A stretch of DNA of 18,632 bases from assembly GCA_021157555.1 (NCBI GenBank), contig JAGGWL010000281.1, positions 1 through 18,632 on the forward strand, given 5' to 3'. Each line of letters starts with the position of its first letter. The first letter of the stretch is position 1. The notes under the pieces are model-generated. The model saw only the letters and a list, made by a program, of their open reading frames with translations, was not told the DNA's origin and made no database searches. Both the position numbers and the translations under genes were made by a program. This DNA comes from Deltaproteobacteria bacterium (GTDB lineage: Bacteria; Desulfobacterota; Desulfobacteria; Desulfobacterales; BuS5). Below, in pieces: positions 14,170 to 18,632 of this stretch.

Positions 14170-15237
14170 CTATAAATGTTCATGCGAGTGCATATGTTCA
14201 TGTTTATGAGCATGAGAAATAATCCCAGCTATCTTTTCTTCTTCCACCCCCTGTTTTTGAAACGGTTTTCTTCGCATCCTGTGCTGAAGGGCCATGTCCG
14301 CTGCTGTCTGCACATCCTCTTCTGTGACATTTTTCCGTCCATCTAATGCGGCCAGCGTCCTGGCAGCCTTCATCATTATAATATCCGCCCTATGACCGTC
14401 CACATTCATCTCAATGGCGATCTGTACGATCAGACGCAGTATATCATCAGAAACGACAGTTTCTTCCAAAAGTTTTTTAGCCCGGATAACGGCATTTCTG
14501 AGTTTTTCATCCTCCTCTTTCCAGGCATCCTTAAATCCGGCAGGATCATTTTCATAAGATGCTCTTCTTTTTACGACCTCCATTCTCTCGTCAATATCCG
14601 CTATCCCTTCGATATGAACACACAACCCAAAGCGGTCAAGAAGCTGAGGGCGCAACTCTCCTTCTTCAGGGTTCATTGTCCCGATCAGGATAAATTCAGC
14701 AGGGTGAGAATATGAAACTCCTTCTCTTTCTATGGTGTTTACGCCCATTGCAGCAGAATCGAGAAGCACATCGACGATATGATCATCAAGAAGATTCACT
14801 TCATCTACATACAGGATTCCCCTGTTTGCCTCCGCCAGGATTCCCGGCTCGAACCGTTTTTCCCCCTTTTTTATTGCGCGTTCTATATCAAGAGCACCGA
14901 CAACCCTGTCTTCTGTTGAACCAACAGGAAGTTCGACCACCCGTGTTTTTCTCTTTTTTACGGGAAGCTCTTCACCGGAATTCAGCCGGTTTATGCATTC
15001 CATGCACATACTCGCTTTTTTGTATGGATTGCATCCAAACTTACAGCCGTCAACCACCTCTATTTCCGGCAAAAGGGCTGCCAGCGCCCGAACTGCAGTT
15101 GACTTTGCGGTGCCTTTTTCACCCCGGATTAAAACCCCGCCGAGTTTCGGATTGACGGCATTTAAGATAAGAGTCTTTTTCATTGTTTCCTGACCGACGA
15201 TGGCCGTAAAAGGGTATGTTAAATTTTTATTTTTCAT
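14170..15237 (-). CDS. ChlI-type AAA+ chelatase subunit with His-rich C-terminal tail
   Basis: The 355-residue cytosolic AAA+ ATPase has the start YPFTAIVGQE (8-17), Walker A GEKGTAKST (39-47), Cys4 insert C65-x3-C69 and C78-x2-C81 (likely a small metal site), Walker B ILYVDEVNLL (141-150), LLDRFG (199-204) and sensor-2 region HRADI. It should form a hexameric ring with the ChlI-ChlD fusion and energise CobN. The last residues SHAHKHEHMHSHEHL (341-355) hold seven His in strict alternation. This is unusual for ChlI and suggests a Ni/Co/Zn/Fe-binding tail. The ATG has AAGGTG 5-6 nt upstream, lying within the stub of a cobN-like gene whose TAA overlaps the chlI start. The protein is a close paralogue of the fusion's N-terminal half, presumably by tandem duplication. 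Confidence 0.9.
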   Translation of the reverse strand: MKNKNLTYPFTAIVGQETMKKTLILNAVNPKLGGVLIRGEKGTAKSTAVRALAALLPEIEVVDGCKFGCNPYKKASMCMECINRLNSGEELPVKKRKTRVVELPVGSTEDRVVGALDIERAIKKGEKRFEPGILAEANRGILYVDEVNLLDDHIVDVLLDSAAMGVNTIEREGVSYSHPAEFILIGTMNPEEGELRPQLLDRFGLCVHIEGIADIDERMEVVKRRASYENDPAGFKDAWKEEDEKLRNAVIRAKKLLEETVVSDDILRLIVQIAIEMNVDGHRADIIMMKAARTLAALDGRKNVTEEDVQTAADMALQHRMRRKPFQKQGVEEEKIAGIISHAHKHEHMHSHEHL

Positions 15238-15310
15238 TTTTCACCTTTTTTATCTTTTCTTCCCAGTTTTTTATCTCCTTAGATGTAAAAATATCGACTG
15301 AACCGCTCTT
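15227..15310 (-). pseudogene. C-terminal stub of a second cobN-like gene
   Basis: In the frame ending at TAA 15229-15227 the sequence reads KSGSVDIFTSKEIKNWEEKI followed by a short basic tail. It aligns with the C terminus of the intact CobN in this window (GGSVDVMTKTDLKEW): GSVD, Thr, Lys and Trp are identical and most other positions are conservative. The stub overlaps the chlI start by 11 bp, just where a cobN gene would end in a cobN-chlI-chlD operon. It is cut off on its 5' side by the palindromic element at 15312-15470. The match is short (about 16 informative residues), so position adds much of the weight. Confidence 0.6.
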
Positions 15311-15311
15311 T

Positions 15312-15470
15312 AGGGTTCGCACAAAAATAAATTCGCAATTTTAAGTGTTGAGGCGCCTGGATGGCAAGGCGTGAAAGTGCAGGAATATCAAGATATTGCT
15401 GCACTTTCGTAACGTAGCCAGGCAGGATGCATCGGCGCTTAAAATGTGAAGTTATTTTTGTGCGAGCCCT
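15312..15470. mobile_element. 159-bp imperfect palindrome, MITE/REP-like
   Basis: The left end AGGGTTCGCACAAAAATAA (from 15312) and the reverse complement of the right end AGGGCTCGCACAAAAATAA (from 15470 inwards) match at all but one of 19 positions. Similarity continues inwards to TTTTAAG on both sides. The centre contains AAGTGCAG and CTGCACTT around AATATCAAGATATT, so the whole can fold as one long hairpin. There is no coding capacity and no clear target duplication. It separates the cobN stub (15227-15310) from the decayed PBP gene (15518-15814). Confidence 0.6.
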
Positions 15471-15517
15471 TATTAAGGGTAAACATAGAGTCGGCTGTAT
15501 TTTGCCTTCTGAAATTT

Positions 15518-15814
15518 TTATAGATACTCCTTTTGAATTAAAACAGGATCAATATCCTTAAAAAGGGCGGGATGAAACCATTTCGCCATATAACTTATCC
15601 CGACAATTGCCATGGGGCCTGTCCAGATATCGTTTGCAAGCACATAAACCGTTCCATTTTAAACTGCTTAAATATTATTCCAGGCTGGCCTTTTAATTAT
15701 TCCTGTTATTATATTGTTCAATTTGTCGGGCCCGGTCATTTGATAGTAACACTCAAGAAAGGCTGCCTTGATAATAATATCCGGATTTTTTGCCACCACG
15801 GGACGGTTCTCTCC
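15518..15814 (-). pseudogene. Decayed periplasmic binding protein gene (C-terminal part only)
   Basis: In one minus-strand frame the sequence reads PVVAKNPDIIIKAAFL, TGPDKLNNIITGIIKRPAWN, then NI-stop-AV-stop-NGTVYV, then LANDIWTGPMAIVGISYMAK, WFHPALFKDIDPVLIQKEYL and TAA (15520-15518). This is the C-terminal third of a family-2 metal-chelate-binding protein. The two internal stops, TAA at 15670-15668 and 15661-15659, sit where the family has Lys (NIKAVK), each one base from AAA. The 5' part is missing: similarity ends near a large hairpin at 15819-15880. The sequence differs from the intact PBP at 11100-11972, so it is a separate paralogue, not a fresh duplicate. Confidence 0.78.
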
Positions 15815-15818
15815 CAAC

Positions 15819-15880
15819 AAAAAAAGCCACGAAGGATAAGGAACAGGTTTTTTCCCTGTAACGCCTTCGTGGCTTTTTTT
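15819..15880. terminator. Strong bidirectional hairpin at the truncated end of the PBP remnant
   Basis: AAAAAAAGCCACGAAGG (15819-15835) and CCTTCGTGGCTTTTTTT (15864-15880) are perfect 17-bp inverted arms. ACAGG/CCTGT nested in the loop makes a second small stem. GC stem plus A-run and T-run gives a factor-independent terminator shape in both directions. Its position exactly where PBP similarity stops suggests it came with the rearrangement, or that the remnant was joined to an older gene end. Confidence 0.6.
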
Positions 15881-16356
15881 ATAAAACTTGTAAATTCCCA
15901 TAGAGATTAAGATAAAAATATCTTAATCCAGAGAATTAATTCTTTAAATGGTGCCTATCCAAAAAATAGACCACAAATAGAACAATATGTTCAAATTATT
16001 AACTTTAACAGATCTTACAATTTCATATTGCAAATTAAATTAATTTATCTTTTTATAGATTATTTGTCAAGATATTTATAGAAATTGCGGGTAAGCTCAA
16101 GATAAGTGAGTCGTTTGTTTTTTACAACCTAAATTTGCCCCCCTTTTACAACCTAAAATTGATCCACCCTATAAAAAAATAAAGCCTAAAATTGACTATT
16201 TGTGATAACCTAATTTTATCACCCTGAGATAATTATATGATTCGGGGTGATAAGAAAGGTCTTTACTTTTTTTATAACAGATTTCATCCAAATGTTTAAT
16301 TATACCCAAGGTCATAACAACATCTATGCGGAAGACAGCGTTTCAAAAGCGCCACT
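15881..16356. other. AT-rich intergenic region with hairpins and repeat cluster
   Basis: There is no supported gene. At 15905-15928 lies a perfect 10-bp stem, GATTAAGATA and TATCTTAATC, with a 4-nt A loop. 15929-16120 is AT-rich with nothing recognisable. 16124-16226 has four CCTAAATT-type repeats. 16216-16253 has TTATCACCC/GGGTGATAA arms. I see nothing in 16254-16356. Confidence 0.6.
16124..16226. repeat. Four spaced copies of an ACCTAAAATTGA-type motif, IS21-end-like
   Basis: Copies start with CCTAA at 16128, 16152, 16185 and 16209 (spacing 24, 33 and 24). The clearest is ACAACCTAAAATTGATCCAC (from 16148). Ends of IS21-family elements carry several short repeats of this general AAAATTGACCC kind that bind the transposase. 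No istA/istB-like gene is nearby, so this would be an orphan end. The last copy overlaps GTGATAA/TTATCAC arms (16202-16222). Confidence 0.4.
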
Positions 16357-16728
16357 TTACCGATTTATTTTTTTGATTCGGAACTTATCATTTTGAAACA
16401 CGCAGAAACAGTTTTTTATCCGACCCGAATATTTCTTCATAATATGTTTTACGACCTGCAATTTCTCAGAGCCAGTGGCATCTTCCAACCTCAGAAGCAG
16501 AACTCCGCTATGTTCCATTGAAGAATGATATACCAACTCTCCAAAATCTTTATCCATTGTGATAACCATACGATTTTCCGAGATGGCGGTTCGGATAATT
16601 TCCTCGTCTTCCATACGTGGATCAATATCTCTAACAGGTTTCGTATCATAACCCTCTTCCAGTAGATATTTTTCGATTCCTTTGCCCACGCCTACATCAA
16701 CAAGGAATTTCAGTTCGAATGAATTCAT
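16357..16728 (-). CDS. DUF5615 PIN-like protein, probable toxin
   Basis: The 123-residue cytosolic protein of the DUF5615/PIN-like (Mut7-C-related) family has FLVDVGVGKGIEKYLLEEGYD at the N terminus and ITMDKDFGELVY in the middle. Acidic residues D11, E42/E43, D59 and D61 would make the metal-dependent nuclease site. Usual family length is about 110-120. Family proteins normally have N/P in the loop after the first Asp (DANLP), where this one has DVGVG. The start codon overlaps the DUF433 gene stop by 4 bp (ATGA), the classic arrangement for this toxin-antitoxin type. RNase activity is inferred from the PIN fold. Confidence 0.82.
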   Translation of the reverse strand: MNSFELKFLVDVGVGKGIEKYLLEEGYDTKPVRDIDPRMEDEEIIRTAISENRMVITMDKDFGELVYHSSMEHSGVLLLRLEDATGSEKLQVVKHIMKKYSGRIKNCFCVFQNDKFRIKKINR

Positions 16729-16973
16729 GCAGACACTACGACAGGAAATACCTGCTCCTCTTCGATTAGCCCTGTCACATATGCGAAGATAGCCTGAAAA
16801 TCCTCTTTCTCAAGTTCTGGATACTCTTCAAGTAGTTCCTGCTCCAATACACCGCCCGAAAGCGCCCGGAGTATCTGTTCCACGGTGATTCTCATATCTC
16901 GGATAGTCGGTTTGCCGAGCATTACTTTTGGATTGATCGTGATCCTTGAAAGTAAATTTTCTGTGTTTAACAC
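16725..16973 (-). CDS. DUF433 protein, probable antitoxin partner
   Basis: The 82-residue protein has the DUF433 pattern: RITINPKVMLGKPTIRDMRI, then TVEQILRALSGG, LLEEYPELEKEDFQAIFAYV. The C-terminal part resembles a small winged-helix/HTH-like DNA-binding unit, as is usual for antitoxins that autoregulate their operon. The start is GTG at 16973 with GGGGGA about 8 nt upstream. No in-frame ATG fits better. It is the first gene of a two-gene operon with the DUF5615 gene. Confidence 0.82.
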   Translation of the reverse strand: MLNTENLLSRITINPKVMLGKPTIRDMRITVEQILRALSGGVLEQELLEEYPELEKEDFQAIFAYVTGLIEEEQVFPVVVSA

Positions 16974-16994
16974 GATTTAGATCCCCCTTCTTTC

Positions 16995-17000
16995 ATTATA
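16995..17000 (-). promoter_or_regulatory. Possible -10 box of the DUF433/DUF5615 operon
   Basis: A consensus TATAAT lies at 17000-16995 on the minus strand, with no good -35 17 bp upstream. Around it, GCATTATAC and TACATTATGC (about 17008-17039) are imperfect inverted/direct copies that could bind the antitoxin. The leader would be only about 15 nt. Confidence 0.35.
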
Positions 17001-17114
17001 GGGCATAATGTATATTTCGTGCAGTTAGAGTATAATGCTCCTAAATAATTTAATTTTTCATCTTTAATTTTACATATCAACTCATTATGAAAAATACAAT
17101 AAAGGGATTAAATT

Positions 17115-17219
17115 ATGCCTGAACAGCTTTGTCCTGAAAACCTGCTTAAAAGGATGCAGAATACATATGGCAAAATCCGTGCTGATTTAGGGACGGAAAG
17201 GGGACGTCTATGTTATTAG
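17115..17219 (+). CDS. Small ORF, probably a truncated gene 5' end
   Basis: The 34-codon frame starts MPEQLCPENLLKRMQNTYGK, has AAAGGG 8 nt before the ATG, and ends at a TAG created inside the GGGGACGTCTATG repeat. The last residues (GTERGRLCY) are encoded by that repeat. It looks like the first 25 or so codons of some gene cut by repeat insertion, or a fortuitous ORF. I do not recognise the family. Confidence 0.3.
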   Translation: MPEQLCPENLLKRMQNTYGKIRADLGTERGRLCY

Positions 17220-17221
17220 AC
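17200..17221 (+). repeat. GGGGACGTCTATG dispersed motif with small dyad
   Basis: GGGGACGTCTATG (17200-17212) matches the minus strand at 3700-3688. Overlapping it, GTCTA and TAGAC (17206-17221) form a 5-bp stem with a 6-nt loop. This is probably a fragment of a REP-like or transposase-associated repeat. Confidence 0.45.
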
Positions 17222-17336
17222 ATTTCTATGCAATAAGCTCAAACTGATTTTCCCGTTCTATTTTTTCACTTCTTTTCGATAAATGATTCACCGCCGGTTG
17301 GCTTAGGAATGGAGATAAAATAACTTCCACAGGTAA

Positions 17337-17446
17337 GGGCAGGCCTCTGTGCCTGCCCGATTACAAATTGATTACGCAATGTTGGGCAACCACAAGGGAT
17401 TGCCCTTACGTTAATTAAACAACAGGGCAACTACAAGGGATTGCCC
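17337..17446. repeat. Cluster of three REP-like hairpins after the TonB receptor gene
   Basis: Unit 1: GGGCAGGC/GCCTGCCC (17337-17358, 6-nt loop). Units 2 and 3 (17384-17405 and 17425-17446) are direct repeats differing at one position, each with GGGCAA/TTGCCC arms around CACAAGGGA or TACAAGGGA. Unit 3 ends CCCCTACGAATT next to the receptor stop codon, the same tail as at 3487-3496. They lie downstream of the receptor on the minus strand and could stabilise or end its mRNA. Confidence 0.6.
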
Positions 17447-17454
17447 CTACGAAT

Positions 17455-18632
17455 TTACCATTTCAGGCTTACCTCTACAAAATAGCTGCGCTCGTTGCCC
17501 ACATAATATTCATAATATTCCCTGTCAAAAAGATTCTCTACAGAAAAAGAGAGCTCAAAATTTTCGACAGGAGCAACGCTGATTTTCGTATCCCAGAGCC
17601 AGTATTTTTCAGTATAGCCGCCATACACGTCTTTTACATCATTATTCAGCGCACCGCTATAAAACTTTCCCATATACTGGCCTGCCAGACTCGCTGTAAT
17701 CCACTTACAGGTAAATTCAGCGCCTAAATTAGCGGTTCTTAAAGGCATATCTTCTATTTTTTTACCCTCGAATTCGGGTTTATAATCGTGTTTTTTGATT
17801 TCAGAATCATTATAGGTATAGTTCCCCCAGAGCCTGAGCCAGTTAACAGGTTTTGCATTGATTCCCAGCTCAATTCCGTCGATTTCAGCTTCGCTTGCAT
17901 TCTTTTTGTAATAATGAGTGTGTCCAGAAATCTTTTCAGAATGTTTATAAATCAGATCCTTAATATCTGTATGAAAATAGGTAGCGGATAGTTTTATCCG
18001 CCTGGAAAAAAGATACTGATCAACGCCGATTTCATAATTCCACAAGGTCTCAGGATCAAGATCAGGGTTGAAATGATAGGTTTTACTGCCTGTCGACCAT
18101 GAGCTGTAAAGATCATAGATATTAGGAGCGCGAAATGCCTTGCCAACAGACCCTTTAATAATGGTGTCGGCAACAGGTTTAAATACAAACGCAACCTTGG
18201 GGCTGGCAGCGGTCTCTTCGGGTTCGTCGAATTTCTCTACACTTCCGACGTTACCAGATTCTCCGTCAAAGGCCTCCCAGTAATCAAAACGGACACCTGT
18301 AAAAAGGGTAAGCTTGTCTATAATGTTCCATTCATCCTGAAGATAAGCTGCATAAAAACGGTCGTTTCCTTCGGTAATTATGGTTTTTTCTGTTTTGCTG
18401 TGCTCATCCCGAAAAAAAGAAATATTATATTTGTCACTTTCAAAATCGTCATACCGGAAATATAAACCGAATGTTAAAAGATGCTCATCTCCCAAAGGCA
18501 GGCTATACTGCAGATTGATAAGATGCAAATAATGTAACGCTTTTTTACGTCCCTTCTTTTTGTGAGATTTATTATATTGTTTATAAAAGCAGTAGGTTAT
18601 AGAATAATCATTGCAATGGTATAGTTGCAAAA
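17455..18632 (-). CDS. TonB-dependent outer-membrane receptor, C-terminal barrel (runs off right edge)
   Basis: The 392 codons visible are open to the window edge, so the start, signal peptide, TonB box and plug lie outside. The segment shows alternating amphipathic beta strands of a 22-strand barrel, KAFRAPNIYDLYSSW (FRAP motif, 18135-18124), HFNPDLDPETLWNYEIG (NPDL, 18069-18058) and the typical end VENLFDREYYEYY then an aromatic-rich last strand (SYFVEVSLKW, terminal Trp). Such receptors import cobalamin, heme or siderophores with TonB/ExbBD. A His (about 18075) lies between FRAP and NPDL as in heme receptors, but this motif pair also occurs in BtuB-like proteins. It is on the same strand as, and would feed, the PBP/permease/ATPase set, although a toxin-antitoxin pair and repeats now intervene. 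Confidence 0.9.
   Translation of the reverse strand, partial: LQLYHCNDYSITYCFYKQYNKSHKKKGRKKALHYLHLINLQYSLPLGDEHLLTFGLYFRYDDFESDKYNISFFRDEHSKTEKTIITEGNDRFYAAYLQDEWNIIDKLTLFTGVRFDYWEAFDGESGNVGSVEKFDEPEETAASPKVAFVFKPVADTIIKGSVGKAFRAPNIYDLYSSWSTGSKTYHFNPDLDPETLWNYEIGVDQYLFSRRIKLSATYFHTDIKDLIYKHSEKISGHTHYYKKNASEAEIDGIELGINAKPVNWLRLWGNYTYNDSEIKKHDYKPEFEGKKIEDMPLRTANLGAEFTCKWITASLAGQYMGKFYSGALNNDVKDVYGGYTEKYWLWDTKISVAPVENFELSFSVENLFDREYYEYYVGNERSYFVEVSLKW

Larger units (their letters stand above)
16974..17454. other. Intergenic region between the TonB receptor and the DUF433/DUF5615 pair
   Basis: The stretch is 481 bp. Besides the promoter candidate, small ORF and repeats listed separately, there is a TTTTTCAT/ATGAAAAA dyad near 17057-17096. 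17222-17330 shows nothing recognisable. The repeat load suggests the pair was inserted between the receptor and the rest of the import cluster. Confidence 0.5.

Noticed and set aside
14160..14213. ATG 14213 as start of the ChlI-ChlD fusion
   Set aside because: It has no ribosome site, overlaps chlI by 44 bp and adds residues absent from the paralogue. TTG 14159 has AGAGG at 7 nt.
15572..15910. 112-codon plus-strand ORF over the PBP remnant
   Set aside because: Its product has no recognisable pattern, while the minus strand clearly reads as a decayed binding protein.
16124..16226. CRISPR array
   Set aside because: The repeats are short and degenerate, spacers are too short and uneven, and there are no cas genes.
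16470..16490. B12-box-like GCCACTGGC on the minus strand
   Set aside because: It lies inside the DUF5615 coding sequence with no surrounding riboswitch structure and no gene start downstream.
17337..17446. CRISPR or integron attC sites
   Set aside because: Each unit is a self-contained hairpin of REP type, without regular spacers or attC core sites.

Overview
The window looks like a chromosomal segment of an AT-rich, Gram-negative, flagellated bacterium. A TonB-dependent receptor points to an outer membrane, and a putative sigma-54 promoter precedes flgB. The gene mix (selenium-type YedE/YedF genes, an orphan methylmalonyl-CoA-mutase-like domain, a CobN/ChlI/ChlD chelatase set, a DUF433/DUF5615 pair) and the many small palindromic repeats suggest an anaerobic deltaproteobacterium of Desulfobacterales type. 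That placement is inference, because the window contains no rRNA or other phylogenetic marker.

Layout. 1-293 (minus) is the start of flgB. 692-3470 (plus) is a compact four-gene operon: a YedE-type permease, a TusA/YedF-like carrier, a DUF3343 protein with an extra Cys-containing domain, and a YjeF-C/ribokinase-like protein. It probably handles selenium or reactive sulfur. 3938-4333 (plus) is a stand-alone B12-binding-like domain that lacks the cobalamin-ligating His motif. From 4606 to the right edge nearly everything is on the minus strand. In transcription order (right to left) it runs: TonB receptor (partial), DUF433/DUF5615 toxin-antitoxin pair, remnant of a periplasmic binding protein (PBP), a 159-bp palindrome, C-terminal stub of a cobN-like gene, chlI, chlI-chlD fusion, PBP, FecCD permease, ABC ATPase, cobN, a half-size GDT1/UPF0016 membrane protein, and a flavodoxin.

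How the genes work together. The TonB receptor, PBP, permease and ATPase form an import route for an iron- or cobalt-type chelate (cobalamin, cobinamide, heme or siderophore). CobN plus the ChlI and ChlI-ChlD AAA+ subunits form an ATP-driven metal-tetrapyrrole chelatase. Two readings are open: cobalt insertion for B12 synthesis or salvage, or a HmuS-like system that removes metal from imported heme. A flavodoxin and a small putative cation exporter close the cluster.

Most notable observations. (1) A short frame overlapping the chlI start reads like the C terminus of a second CobN. It lies against a palindromic element, with a decayed PBP (two in-frame ochre codons at expected Lys positions) on the other side. 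This looks like the scar of a lost, duplicated PBP-permease-ATPase-cobN segment. (2) The remaining permease has an in-frame TGA exactly where the family has Trp. (3) ChlI ends in a seven-His alternating tail. (4) Several dispersed palindromes occur, including an 86-100 bp MITE-like element, one copy of which has an 8-bp flanking direct repeat.
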